Positions 42,491 through 52,391 are shown, counted from the stretch's first letter. The stretch: 64,000 nt of DNA from an uncultured Prevotellaceae bacterium (GCA_900317325.1 ONGE01000001.1:1-64000); one strand, 5' to 3'. The notes: a model not told the origin generated them from the letters alone. Numbers and translations: made by a program.

Positions 42491-45187
42491 ATGGCTAAAC
42501 ACAACAAGAATAAGGGACTGACCGGCGAGCAAGTGATTGCAAGCCGCAGAGAGCATGGCAGCAATGTGCTCACACCCCCCGCACGCGAACCGTTATGGAA
42601 GCAATTCCTGCACAAATTCGATGACCCGCTTATCAAGATTCTGCTGGTAGCACTTGTGCTGTCGGTCGCCTTATCGTTATATGAATACTTCCGTCTGCAT
42701 GCAGGTATCAGCGTGCTGTTCGAGCCCACCGGCATCTTCCTGGCCATTTTGCTTGCCACACTGGTGGGATTCATCGTCGAGGTAAACGCCAACAAGAAAT
42801 TCCGACTACTCAATCAGACCGATGACGACGTCAAGGTGAAGGTGCTGCGCGAGGGCCACATCACACAAGTGCCGCGCCGCGACATCGTCGTGGGCGACAT
42901 CGTCGTCCTGGACACTGGCGAGAAGGTGCCCGCCGACGGCACCATCCTCGACAGCTTTAACCTCAGGGTTGATGAGAGTTCTTTCACCGGAGAGCCATCA
43001 GCCTGGAAAACCCACGACACTGCAGCCGCAGCCCAGGAGAAAGAGGCCACCTATCCCGCCGACATGCTGCTGCGCGCCAGCACCGTCATCGAGGGCAACG
43101 CCACAATGCGTGTGGACCGCGTGGGTGACAAGACCGAGTATGGCAAAGTGTACCGCGACGCTCAAATCGACAACAATATCAAGACCCCGCTCACCCAACA
43201 GCTCGACCGCCTGGGGCGCACCATTGCTCGCGGCAGCTACGTCATGGCAGGACTGCTCGTGCTGGGACGAATCCTCGCCTTCCTGTGGGCGGGCAGCGAG
43301 GGCTTTGTCGCCGATGTCCAGTATTTCATCGAAACGGTGATGCTGGCCGTGACCCTCATCGTGGTATCGGTGCCCGAAGGCTTGCCCATGAGCGTGACCT
43401 TGTCGCTGGCACTGAGCATGCGCAAGATGCTGAAGCACAATAACCTGGTGAGGCGAATGCATGCCTGTGAGACCATGGGTGCCGCCACAGTCATTTGCAC
43501 CGACAAGACCGGCACACTCACCCAAAACAAGATGAAGATCTATCAGGCACATTTTTACGGCCTGGATAATGGAGATAAGTTGACCGACGACGATGCCAGC
43601 CACATCATCCAAGAGAGCATAGCCTGCAACAGCACAGCTTTTCTTGATGACAGCGACCCCGGCAATGTGACCGCACTGGGCAACCCCACCGAGGGCGCCC
43701 TGCTGCTGTGGTTGCATGAAGCGGGCATTGACTATATGGCCGTGAGAGACGCTAGCGAGACGCTAGCCCAAATGCCGTTCTCGACCATGACCAAGATGAT
43801 GGCTACGGTCGTTGACAGCACTACCGGCAAACGACTGTTACTGGTCAAGGGCGCTCCCGAAATTGTGATGCGCCTGTGCAACACAGTCGTTGGCGACGTC
43901 ACATTCCAGCAGATCACCGATGAATTGACGAGTTACCAGAATAAGGCCATGCGCACATTGGCGTTCGCCTATTGTGAGTTGCCAAGCGACGAGAATCCCG
44001 AGCAAGTGCTGGCAGGCCTCAAAACCGGCAACACACCCGACCTCAACTTCCTGGGCATCGTCGCCATCAGCGACCCCGTGCGCACCGATGTGCCGTCGGC
44101 CATCCAGGACTGCCGCAACGCTGGCGTGAAGGTGAAAATCGTGACCGGCGACACCGGAGCCACAGCGCGCGAAATCGGTCGCCAAGTGGGATTGTGGAGA
44201 GACGATGACGACAATGACAAGGAGGCCATCATCACCGGTCCCGACTTTGCCGCCCTTGATGACGACGAGGCCGCCAAGCGAGCCCAAGCCATCAAAATCA
44301 TGGCCCGTGCACGACCCGACGACAAAGCACGCCTCGTGCGCCTGCTACAGCAGCAGGGCGAAGTGGTGGCTGTCACCGGCGACGGCACCAACGATGCTCC
44401 AGCCCTGAATGCCGCCCAGGTGGGCCTGTCGATGGGCGACGGCACCGCAGTGGCCAAAGAAGCCAGCGACATCACCATCCTGGACAACTCCTTTGCCAGC
44501 ATCAACAAGGCCGTGCTGTGGGGCCGCTCACTGTACAGCAACATCCAGCGTTTTGTACTGTTCCAACTGGCCGTCAACGTGTGTGCCTGCCTCGTGGTCG
44601 CCATCTGTTCGTTCTTCAGCAAGCAGCCGGCGCTCACCGTGACACAGATGCTGTGGGTCAACCTCATCATGGACACCTTTGCCGCCCTTGCACTGGCATC
44701 GCTGCCGCCTAACAGCGTGCTCATGCGCCAAAAGCCGCGTGACTCCCAGGCCAGCATCATCACCCCCAAGATGATGAAGTTCATCACCATCAGCGGAGCC
44801 ATCTTTGCCGTGCTGATGATCGGATTGTTCTATTATTTCACGCGTGAAGCCAACGGAGGACACAGGCTCACTCGCGGCATCAACCCCAACATCAACCCTC
44901 ATGAGATGGGCATCTTCTTCAGCGTGTTTGTATTCCTGCAATTCTGGAACATGCTCAACGCCAGGTCCTATGCAACGGGCAAATGGGCTTTCAACAACCT
45001 GCAGGACAGCAAGGTGTTCTGGGCCGTCGCTACAGTCATCTTTGTGGGACAAATCGCCCTTGTGCAATATTGCTACCTCCTGTTTGACTGCGCCCCGCTC
45101 GATTGGCTGACGTGGGTTAAGATCATCGTGGGCACCTCGCCTGTATTCATCCTCGGGCAGGTCATCCCATATATAAAAAACACATGA
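42491..45187 (+). CDS. Calcium-translocating P-type ATPase, PMCA-like
   Basis: The start at 42491 (MAKHNKNKGLTGEQVIASRR) was chosen because the longer frame runs through the terminator of the previous gene. The 898-residue protein has the P2-type layout: an N-terminal cytosolic part, the actuator loop (DESSFTGEPSAWK), VPEGLPMSVTLSLALSM in helix M4, the phosphorylated Asp338 in CTDKTGTLTQNKM, KGAPEIV of the nucleotide domain, VTGDGTNDAPALNAAQVGLS, and six C-terminal membrane helices (TQMLWVNLIMDTFAALALAS). It probably exports Ca2+ across the inner membrane. Confidence 0.92.
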   Translation: MAKHNKNKGLTGEQVIASRREHGSNVLTPPAREPLWKQFLHKFDDPLIKILLVALVLSVALSLYEYFRLHAGISVLFEPTGIFLAILLATLVGFIVEVNANKKFRLLNQTDDDVKVKVLREGHITQVPRRDIVVGDIVVLDTGEKVPADGTILDSFNLRVDESSFTGEPSAWKTHDTAAAAQEKEATYPADMLLRASTVIEGNATMRVDRVGDKTEYGKVYRDAQIDNNIKTPLTQQLDRLGRTIARGSYVMAGLLVLGRILAFLWAGSEGFVADVQYFIETVMLAVTLIVVSVPEGLPMSVTLSLALSMRKMLKHNNLVRRMHACETMGAATVICTDKTGTLTQNKMKIYQAHFYGLDNGDKLTDDDASHIIQESIACNSTAFLDDSDPGNVTALGNPTEGALLLWLHEAGIDYMAVRDASETLAQMPFSTMTKMMATVVDSTTGKRLLLVKGAPEIVMRLCNTVVGDVTFQQITDELTSYQNKAMRTLAFAYCELPSDENPEQVLAGLKTGNTPDLNFLGIVAISDPVRTDVPSAIQDCRNAGVKVKIVTGDTGATAREIGRQVGLWRDDDDNDKEAIITGPDFAALDDDEAAKRAQAIKIMARARPDDKARLVRLLQQQGEVVAVTGDGTNDAPALNAAQVGLSMGDGTAVAKEASDITILDNSFASINKAVLWGRSLYSNIQRFVLFQLAVNVCACLVVAICSFFSKQPALTVTQMLWVNLIMDTFAALALASLPPNSVLMRQKPRDSQASIITPKMMKFITISGAIFAVLMIGLFYYFTREANGGHRLTRGINPNINPHEMGIFFSVFVFLQFWNMLNARSYATGKWAFNNLQDSKVFWAVATVIFVGQIALVQYCYLLFDCAPLDWLTWVKIIVGTSPVFILGQVIPYIKNT

Positions 45188-45211
45188 TTTTTCAAAAATC
45201 TCATTATTTAT

Positions 45212-45242
45212 TTTGCAGGTTCGTTTTTTTGCCGTAATTTTG
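45212..45242 (+). promoter_or_regulatory. Promoter of the secreted T9SS-tailed protein
   Basis: TTTG (45212-45215), 19 nt, TAATTTTG (45235-45242). This is a full match to the Bacteroidetes consensus. The start codon is 60 bp downstream. Confidence 0.75.
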
Positions 45243-45301
45243 TCACATCTATATGCAAACGTGAACAAACATTACATTAATATTTATAACTTTCACTATC
45301 T

Positions 45302-46501
45302 ATGAAGAAATCATTACTTTTCGCTTTGACGATGGCCTTTGCATGCTACGGCGTTGCTAATGCCGAGCTTACCATCGCTGTCAACAACGTGAATCAGCCT
45401 GCAAATGACACAGCGCTGTTCGCTTTGCCTGTTAATCCTGACCTTTCTCAGGAGATTTGGACCGCGTACTCCTTGACCAACCCGATGACCGGTGTGACCG
45501 AGGATTACATCTGCGGTAAGTTCCAGGCCGAGTATCTGGTAACTGCTCAGGATTTCACCATGGGTGACACCAACAAGGGTACTGCAACCCTTCCCGCCAA
45601 TGCCAAGGTGATTGGCCTGGGTCTTGATGGTTATGACATCGGCAGCGACCTGTCGCCCCAACACGACGTTCGCCACTATGTGACTGCATGGTGCCGCAAC
45701 ATCGCTCGCAGCAAGATGGAGCTTGATGCTCTTGACTTGTTCGATGGTTATAACGTTCACCCTCCCGTTGGCGACCTGTTCACCGACACCGATGCCAACC
45801 CCAATGGTATCCTCAATGTACTTGACCTGAATGCCGATGATCAGAACCCCGCTCCCGTTGTCAACATCGAATTCGGCAACCCCACCGATCCCGATATGCC
45901 TTTCTGGTACAAGGGTGAGAACATCTACCTCACGCTGTGGCTGATCAACCCCGGTACACTCATGAAGTACAAATACATGTCCTATGACAACGCCGAGGCC
46001 AAGTATGCCAGCCTTATGCGCTCTGGTAACCTCTGCTTCAACAGCGAGTCACAGTATGACCTGTATGACGTATTCAGCACCAACCTCATGTATGAGCTGC
46101 CCCAGTATCGTCTGCCCGCTTTCTACACGCCTTATTTCACTAACGACATCCGCGTTACTGTATCGGGCTATGAAACCGAGTATCAGCTGAGGGATGCCGA
46201 GGGTAACATTTACTACCCCGAGGCCGACGGCAACTTCTACTGCATGGATCACACCAAGCAGTACACCGTTTACTCCAATGGCAAGCCCCGTGGCACTTTC
46301 ACCTTCGAGAACATCTACAAGGACATCGACCTGGAGATCACCAACACGACCGCTGTTGAGGAGCTCGATGCCACCAAGGCTGTTGCAGGTGTAGCTTACT
46401 TCAACATGGCTGGCCAGCAGATGCAGGAGGCCAACGGCGTGACCATCGTCGTTACCACCTACACCGACGGCAGCACCACCACTGCTAAGGTCATCAAGTA
46501 A
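45302..46501 (+). CDS. Secreted protein with T9SS-like C-terminal tail
   Basis: A 399-residue protein with a signal peptide (LLFALTMAFACYGVANAELT) and no recognised catalytic domain. The middle is beta-rich with many Asn, Asp and Pro (NVLDLNADDQNPAPVVNIEF). The C-terminus VAGVAYFNMAGQQMQEANG followed by VTIVVTTYTDG and KVIK matches the tail of the giant protein at 34825. This shape fits a type IX secretion sorting domain, and porQ is present in the window. A strong promoter and terminator suggest an abundant single-gene transcript. Confidence 0.75.
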   Translation: MKKSLLFALTMAFACYGVANAELTIAVNNVNQPANDTALFALPVNPDLSQEIWTAYSLTNPMTGVTEDYICGKFQAEYLVTAQDFTMGDTNKGTATLPANAKVIGLGLDGYDIGSDLSPQHDVRHYVTAWCRNIARSKMELDALDLFDGYNVHPPVGDLFTDTDANPNGILNVLDLNADDQNPAPVVNIEFGNPTDPDMPFWYKGENIYLTLWLINPGTLMKYKYMSYDNAEAKYASLMRSGNLCFNSESQYDLYDVFSTNLMYELPQYRLPAFYTPYFTNDIRVTVSGYETEYQLRDAEGNIYYPEADGNFYCMDHTKQYTVYSNGKPRGTFTFENIYKDIDLEITNTTAVEELDATKAVAGVAYFNMAGQQMQEANGVTIVVTTYTDGSTTTAKVIK

Positions 46502-46547
46502 TTAAGCTATTAGCCTTTAGCTACTAGCTATTTGACTGAAAGATATG

Positions 46548-46586
46548 ACAGGCGCTCCCTATCGAGGGAGCGTCTGTTGTTTTTCT
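46548..46586 (+). terminator. Intrinsic terminator
   Basis: ACAGGCGCTCCCT (46548-46560) pairs with AGGGAGCGTCTGT (46565-46577) around a 4-nt loop, followed by TGTTTTTC. Confidence 0.85.
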
Positions 46587-46596
46587 ACGTGATTTA

Positions 46597-46627
46597 TTGA
46601 CGATTACAAGATTAATTACTACCTTTG
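46597..46627 (+). promoter_or_regulatory. Promoter of the SusC/SusD/GH18 locus
   Basis: TTG (46597-46599), 20 nt, TACCTTTG (46620-46627). The SusC-like start codon is 26 bp downstream. No regulator gene lies nearby. Confidence 0.65.
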
Positions 46628-46652
46628 CGATATTGAGAAAAATCAGTTCATC

Positions 46653-49600
46653 ATGGTAATTATGAGAAGAATGAGATTAAAACTCCCGTGGACTGCAGGA
46701 GTGCTGGTGATGCTGGCTTTGGCTCTGTGTGGCAACGTGGCTGTCGCCGCGCCAATATCGCAGGTGCAGAGCAGTACAACACAGGCCTCGACAGTGACTG
46801 GACAGGTGCTTGACGAGAACGGCGAACCCATGATCGGGGCGACCGTCAGTATCAAGGGCTCCATTGTGGCTACTGCCACCGATTTTGAGGGGCGATTCAG
46901 CATCAGTGCGGCCCCAGGAGCCACCTTGACCGTAAGCTATGTGGGCTACGAGACCCGCCATGTGAGGGTGGATGGCTCTAACTTGACGATTACAATGGAA
47001 CCTTCGGCTGCTCTTGGCCTCGGTGAGGTTGTGGTGACAGCCCTCGGTATCAAGAAGGAGGCCAAGTCGCTCTCCTACAACGTTCAGCAGGTGGAAGGCG
47101 ACGCTTTGATGAGGGTGCAGGACGCCAACTTCGTCAACTCGCTGGCCGGAAAGGTGGCCGGTGTGACCATCAATGCCAGCGCAACGGGTGCGGGCGGCAG
47201 CAGCCGTGTCGTGATGCGCGGTGCCAAGTCCATCAACGGCAATAACAACGTGCTCTATGTCGTGGACGGCATCCCCATGCAGAACCTCTCCAGCAAACAG
47301 CCCGAGGGCATCTTCGCCGGTGCGGGACAGACGGGTGACGCCACCAGCAACATCAACCCCGATGACATCGAGAGCATCAGTGCCTTGACGGGTCCTTCGG
47401 CAGCGGCCCTCTATGGTGCCAATGCCGCCAACGGTGTCATCCTCATCACCACCAAGCGCGGCCGTGCCGGTCGTGTGGACGTGACCTACAACGGCAGCTT
47501 CCAGTTCTCACGGCCCTTTGTGCTGCCCCGTTTCCAGAATCAGTACGGACCGAGTGAGACGGGCAGTTACTTCAGTTGGGGTGAGAAATTGGCCGAGCCC
47601 AGCGACTATCGTCCCGCCGACTTCTTCCAGACGGGCACCAATATCGCCAACTCGGTGAGCCTGAGCACCGGCACCGAAAAGAACCAGACCTATCTGTCAC
47701 TTGGTGCCACCAATGCCCAGGGCATTATCCACAGCAACAACTACGACCGCTACAACGTGAGCGTGCGCAACACCACAAGTTTCCTCGACGACCGCATGAC
47801 GCTCGACCTGAGCTATATGCTCGCGGCCGTAAAGGAACAAAACATGATCAGTCAGGGCCAATACCACAATCCGCTGGTGCCCGTCTATCTGTTCCCCGCT
47901 GGTGACGATTTCTCTAAGTTGGGCTACTACGAGCGCTACGACACGGGCCGCAACTTCCCCGTGCAGTACTGGCCCTACAACTACGATATCTCGATGGAGA
48001 ATCCCTATTGGGAGACCGAGCGCGAGCGTTTCATCAATCACAAGGAGCGGCATCAGGCGACCGTATCGCTCAACTGGCGCATCACCCCGTGGCTCGATAT
48101 CACGGGTCGCGTGAAGTATGACAAGAGCAGCGACAAGTATGAGGAGAAATTCTTCGCCTCGACCAACACGCTCTATGCCTCCAAATATGGCCACTACGCC
48201 CTGCGCAACGTGAGCAACCGCCAGTTGTATGCCGAGGCCTTTGCCAAGTTCGACAAATACTTTTACATTGCCGATGGCCACTTGAGTTTGACCGGTGTGC
48301 TGGGCACGAGTTTTGACCAGCGCGACAACAGCATCGAGGGCTTCAGTGGACACTTGAAGGGCACCGCCAACAAGTTCACCCTGGCCAATGTCGAGACCAC
48401 CAACTCGACTTTCAAGCCCGTGCAGAGCGGCTACCGCACCCAGTTGCAGAGCGTGTATGCCACCGCCCAGTTGGGTGGTGCTGGTATGGTCTATATTGAT
48501 CTTACTGCCCGCAATGACTGGTCGAGCAAACTCGAAAAGAGTTACTTCTACTGGTCGGCTGGTCTTTCTTGTATATGGACCGAAGCGCTGTGTCAGATTG
48601 GTGTAAATCTTGATTGGCTCAATTTCTTCAAGACCCGCATAGGCTACTCCCAGGTGGGTAACGAGCCTAACGAGCCTTTCTTGACGCGTGAGACCTATGC
48701 TATCAACCCCTCGACGGGCCTTGCCGAGACCTCGACGCGGATGCTCACCGATCTCAAGCCCGAGCGCACTGAGTCGCAGGAGGTTGGTATCGACCTGTAT
48801 ATGTTCCGCAGCCGTCTGAAAGTGAATATGACGCTATATAAGTCCATCACGCGCAACCAGTTCTTCTATCCCACATTGCCCGCTTCGTCGGGTTATACCA
48901 GTGCGGTGGTCAATGGCGGACGTGTGGATAACGAGGGTGTCGAACTCACTGCGCGTTATACCCAGCCCCTTGGCCCAGTGACCTGGGAAACTTATTTGAC
49001 CTGGACACTTAATCAAAACAAGGTGAAGGAGCTGCTCAAGGACTGGCGCAATCCCATCGACGGCGAGGTGTATAACCTTGACGAACTCTACATGGGTGGC
49101 ACCTCGGGATACCAGATTCGCCTGACTGAGGGCGGCACGCTGAGTGATGTGTATGTCTCGACGCTCAAGACCGATGAGCATGGCGCCATCTATGTCAATC
49201 CCGAGCGCCAGACCGTCGAGGCCAATCCCAACAATAATGCTTATTACATCTATGCTGGCCAAGCCGCTCCCAAGTACAACCTGTCGTGGGGCAACTCGAT
49301 CAATTTCAAGGGTGTGACCTTGTCTGCCCTGTTTGCCTACCGCTATGGCGGCATCGTCGTGAGCGAGACCCAGGCCATCCTGGATTACTATGGTGCCTCG
49401 GAGGCCACACAGAATGCCCGCAACGACGGCGGTGTGGTCATCAACGGCAAGAAAATCAATGCCCAAGGCTATTACCAGACCGTGGGCAATCCCAACGGCA
49501 CGGTCGATTCACGCTATGTTTATAGTGCGACTAACCTCAGGCTTGCCGAGTTGAGTCTGAGCTATGACGTGCCCATCAACCGCTGGGTGAAGTGGATCAA

Positions 49601-49766
49601 GGGCTTGAATGTGTCCTTTGTCGCCCACAACCTGTGCATGCTGTACAACAAGGCCCCCTATGACCCTGAGATGACTTCCAACACGGGCACCTACTACCAG
49701 GGTATCGACTACTTCATGCAGCCCAGCCTGCGAACAATGGGATTTAACGTGAAACTCAAATTCTGA
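46653..49766 (+). CDS. SusC/RagA-like TonB-dependent outer-membrane transporter
   Basis: A 1037-residue outer-membrane protein. After the signal peptide (MLALALCGNVAVAAP) comes a carboxypeptidase-regulatory-like domain (VTGQVLDENGEPMIGATVSI, YVGYETRHVRVDG). Then comes the TonB-dependent plug (NFVNSLAGKVAGVTI, RGAKSINGNNNVLYVVDGIP) and a 22-strand barrel ending MQPSLRTMGFNVKLKF. With the SusD-like lipoprotein 8 bp downstream it forms a glycan-uptake pair. The GH18 gene further on suggests released N-glycans as the substrate (inference). Confidence 0.95.
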   Translation: MVIMRRMRLKLPWTAGVLVMLALALCGNVAVAAPISQVQSSTTQASTVTGQVLDENGEPMIGATVSIKGSIVATATDFEGRFSISAAPGATLTVSYVGYETRHVRVDGSNLTITMEPSAALGLGEVVVTALGIKKEAKSLSYNVQQVEGDALMRVQDANFVNSLAGKVAGVTINASATGAGGSSRVVMRGAKSINGNNNVLYVVDGIPMQNLSSKQPEGIFAGAGQTGDATSNINPDDIESISALTGPSAAALYGANAANGVILITTKRGRAGRVDVTYNGSFQFSRPFVLPRFQNQYGPSETGSYFSWGEKLAEPSDYRPADFFQTGTNIANSVSLSTGTEKNQTYLSLGATNAQGIIHSNNYDRYNVSVRNTTSFLDDRMTLDLSYMLAAVKEQNMISQGQYHNPLVPVYLFPAGDDFSKLGYYERYDTGRNFPVQYWPYNYDISMENPYWETERERFINHKERHQATVSLNWRITPWLDITGRVKYDKSSDKYEEKFFASTNTLYASKYGHYALRNVSNRQLYAEAFAKFDKYFYIADGHLSLTGVLGTSFDQRDNSIEGFSGHLKGTANKFTLANVETTNSTFKPVQSGYRTQLQSVYATAQLGGAGMVYIDLTARNDWSSKLEKSYFYWSAGLSCIWTEALCQIGVNLDWLNFFKTRIGYSQVGNEPNEPFLTRETYAINPSTGLAETSTRMLTDLKPERTESQEVGIDLYMFRSRLKVNMTLYKSITRNQFFYPTLPASSGYTSAVVNGGRVDNEGVELTARYTQPLGPVTWETYLTWTLNQNKVKELLKDWRNPIDGEVYNLDELYMGGTSGYQIRLTEGGTLSDVYVSTLKTDEHGAIYVNPERQTVEANPNNNAYYIYAGQAAPKYNLSWGNSINFKGVTLSALFAYRYGGIVVSETQAILDYYGASEATQNARNDGGVVINGKKINAQGYYQTVGNPNGTVDSRYVYSATNLRLAELSLSYDVPINRWVKWIKGLNVSFVAHNLCMLYNKAPYDPEMTSNTGTYYQGIDYFMQPSLRTMGFNVKLKF

Positions 49767-49773
49767 TACGGCT

Positions 49774-51393
49774 ATGAAGACGAGATTTCTATTATATATC
49801 GGTGCAATCATGCTGCTGGCAGCATGCACCAAGTCGTTTGATGACATCAACACCAACCAGCACCAACTCACCGACGAGGAACTGGCCAATGACTATCAGA
49901 ATGTGGGCGCCTTCTTCTCGCAGATGGTATCGAGGGTCGTCCTCTTTGACGACGGCTCGGGCAACTGCCTTTCGTCAGACTATCAGGTGGCCCAAGGCTT
50001 GAGCGCCGACCCGTTCTCGGGCTATGTGGGCTTGACGGGAACGTGGCGCAATGGTGTGCACAACGGTTCCTACAGCTTTGTGAGCGGCTGGTATGACCAG
50101 ATGTTCACACGCGCCTTCAGCGAGGTGATGCCAGCCTGGCAACGAATCACAAAGGTTGCAGGCGAAATGAATCAACCTGCCGTTGCTGCATTGGCTACCA
50201 TCGTCAAGGTCGAAGCCTTGCACCGTGTAACCGACATGTACGGGCCTATACCCTATATCCATTTCGGGAGCGGATCGCTGGGCACGACCTATGACCGCCA
50301 GCAAGAGGTCTATCGTAAGTTCTTTGAAGAACTTGACGAAGCCATCAATATCCTCACGCCGCTGGCTGAATCGGGCGGCACCCTCTTGCCCGACTATGAC
50401 AACGTGTATGAGGGCAATGTCGCCCGATGGGTGAAATTCGCCAACACCCTGCGCCTGCGTCTGGCACTGCGTGTGGCCTATGCCGACCCCGCACTGGCAC
50501 AGCAGGAAGCCGAGAAATCGGCCGCCTGTTCCATCGGTTTCATTGAGACAGCAGCCGAACGCGCCCAGTTGCTGCACGGTCGCCTGACCTACTTCCACCC
50601 CAACTATGACATGGCTTACAATTTCAATGCCGGTGAAGTGCGCATGGGGGCTTCGATGGACTGCTACATGAACGGCTACAGCGACCCGCGACTGGCCGCC
50701 TACTTCGTCCCCGCAAGCAGCGACAACAAGTATCACGGCGTGCGCCTGGGCGTCCACAACATGAATCCCACACGCTATGCCGGGGTGTACATCTCCAACC
50801 TGAACATCGACCGCGCCACCACGCCCATCGTGTGGATGACGGTTGCCGAGGCCTACTTCCTGCGCGCCGAGGCGGCCTTGCGTGGCTGGAACATGGGCGG
50901 CACGGCGAAGGCATTCTACGAGGCCGGCATCCGTGCATCGTTCAACGAGAACGGCGTGAGTGGCGATGACGCCTATATCGCCAACTCGACGCTGAAGCCC
51001 ACCCGCTATGTGGACCGCACGGGCAGCAACAATGGCGCTAACGCCCCCAGCGACATCACCATCGCCTGGAACGATGAAGCCGACTTCGAGACCAACCTGG
51101 AACGCATCATCACCCAGAAGTGGATTGCGATGTACCCCGACGGCTGCGAGGGCTGGGCCGAATTCCGTCGCACAGGCTACCCCCGCCTGCTTCCCGTCGT
51201 GAACAACGACAGCCAGGGGCTTATCGACACACAGTTACAAGTGCGTCGATGCCCCTTCCCCGTACAGGAGTACAATACTAACGAAGCCGCCGTGCAAGCC
51301 GCTATCCAGCTGCTGGATGCCGAAGCCCTCGACGGTGGCCAGGACAATGGAGGCACCCGCCTGTGGTGGGACAAAAAAGTGATTAGTGATTAG
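49774..51393 (+). CDS. SusD/RagB-like glycan-binding lipoprotein
   Basis: A 539-residue surface lipoprotein (LLYIGAIMLLAACTKSFDDI, lipobox Cys at about 17). It has the tetratricopeptide-like helices of the family (AALATIVKVEALHRVTDMYG, PIPYIHFG, YRKFFEELDEAINIL, VWMTVAEAYFLRAEAALRGW). It caps the SusC-like transporter. The last residues KVISD are encoded by a degenerate ATTAGTGATTAG intergenic repeat, so the native stop after LWWDKK has probably been overrun by that repeat. Confidence 0.95.
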   Translation: MKTRFLLYIGAIMLLAACTKSFDDINTNQHQLTDEELANDYQNVGAFFSQMVSRVVLFDDGSGNCLSSDYQVAQGLSADPFSGYVGLTGTWRNGVHNGSYSFVSGWYDQMFTRAFSEVMPAWQRITKVAGEMNQPAVAALATIVKVEALHRVTDMYGPIPYIHFGSGSLGTTYDRQQEVYRKFFEELDEAINILTPLAESGGTLLPDYDNVYEGNVARWVKFANTLRLRLALRVAYADPALAQQEAEKSAACSIGFIETAAERAQLLHGRLTYFHPNYDMAYNFNAGEVRMGASMDCYMNGYSDPRLAAYFVPASSDNKYHGVRLGVHNMNPTRYAGVYISNLNIDRATTPIVWMTVAEAYFLRAEAALRGWNMGGTAKAFYEAGIRASFNENGVSGDDAYIANSTLKPTRYVDRTGSNNGANAPSDITIAWNDEADFETNLERIITQKWIAMYPDGCEGWAEFRRTGYPRLLPVVNNDSQGLIDTQLQVRRCPFPVQEYNTNEAAVQAAIQLLDAEALDGGQDNGGTRLWWDKKVISD

Positions 51394-51411
51394 AGATTAG
51401 TGATTAGAGAT
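51379..51411. repeat. Degenerate GATTAGTGATTAGAG repeat
   Basis: Units GTGATTAGTGATTAGAGATTA fill the SusD/GH18 junction and include the SusD-like stop codon. The same motif is seen at 12194-12224. Confidence 0.75.
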
Positions 51412-52341
51412 ATGAAACTGACAAGATATATTTCGGCTGCGTTGATTCTTCTGGCTGTCACGGCTTGTGACACTGAGCCCGAGGCGCTTGACCTGCAGCC
51501 GATGAAACAGTACAGCGAGGAGTATTACCAGGCTCTGCGTGACTACAAAGCGAGTGCACACGAGATCTGCTACGTCTATTATGCCGATTGGGCACCCATC
51601 GAGGGCGCCAGTGGCTACAAGGACCCGGCCTCGTGGGGCGAGCGCATCATCGGCCTGCCCGACAGCATCGACATCGTCAACCTGTGGATGGGCATCCCGA
51701 CGCCCGAGACGCATCCCATTGCCTATCAGGACATGATCGAGACACGCGAGAAGAAGGGCACCCGCTTTGTCTTCCATGCCGATGCCTCGAACTATAACCA
51801 CAAGTTCACCATCGGCGGCAAGGTCGTTGACCTCTCCAGCGACCGCAGCGAGGAGGCCATTCGCGCCTATGCCCGCTGGGTGTGCGATACGGTTGTCAAG
51901 ACGGGCCTTGACGGGGCCGACTTCGACTACGAGGGCTGGAGTGGCCAGCACTTGACTTGGGCCATCGAGGAGTGTGACAAGATCTTCGGTCCCACAGGAC
52001 AGCATCCCGAGAAACTGGTCATCGTGGACTACTTCTCGGCATCACCGCCCACGGCCTGTGACCCCTATGTGGATTACTACATCAAGCAGGCCTACAGTCA
52101 ACAGGGTGCCGGCGTGGGTGCGATGGGGCATCCCGACGAGAAAACGGTGTATTGCGAATCCTTCGGGCAGAAACCCACCGGAGGTGAAATCTTCAACTAT
52201 GCCGCTTGGGAGCCTGCCACAGGCCACAAGGGGGGCTGCGGCGCCTACTATGTGGAGCGCAACTACTACAACACGAGCGACGGTGTGCCCTACGGAGCCA
52301 TTCGCCGTGCCATCCAGATCATGAACCCCGCAGGGAGATAA
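51412..52341 (+). CDS. GH18 endo-beta-N-acetylglucosaminidase-like lipoprotein
   Basis: The start is the ATG at 51412 (MKLTRYISAALILLAVTACD), giving 309 residues with a lipobox Cys at about 19. The GH18 catalytic motif DGxDxDxE is present as LDGADFDYEGW with Glu174 as acid/base. The surrounding barrel strands (EICYVYYADWAP, KLVIVDYFSAS, VDYYIKQAYSQQ) fit the family. In Bacteroidales loci built of SusC, SusD, GH18 and DUF1735 the enzyme cuts the chitobiose core of N-glycans on host glycoproteins. Surface location and N-glycan activity are inferred from this context. Confidence 0.88.
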   Translation: MKLTRYISAALILLAVTACDTEPEALDLQPMKQYSEEYYQALRDYKASAHEICYVYYADWAPIEGASGYKDPASWGERIIGLPDSIDIVNLWMGIPTPETHPIAYQDMIETREKKGTRFVFHADASNYNHKFTIGGKVVDLSSDRSEEAIRAYARWVCDTVVKTGLDGADFDYEGWSGQHLTWAIEECDKIFGPTGQHPEKLVIVDYFSASPPTACDPYVDYYIKQAYSQQGAGVGAMGHPDEKTVYCESFGQKPTGGEIFNYAAWEPATGHKGGCGAYYVERNYYNTSDGVPYGAIRRAIQIMNPAGR

Positions 52342-52356
52342 TAGTTAAGAGATGCT

Positions 52357-52391
52357 TCCTTAAGGTCCTTAAAGTCCTTAAGGTCCCTAAA
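52357..52391. repeat. Degenerate AAGGTCCTTAAAGTCC repeat
   Basis: The same unit as at 7115-7164, placed between the GH18 and DUF1735 genes. It contains the palindrome CCTTAAGG and may fold. Confidence 0.75.
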
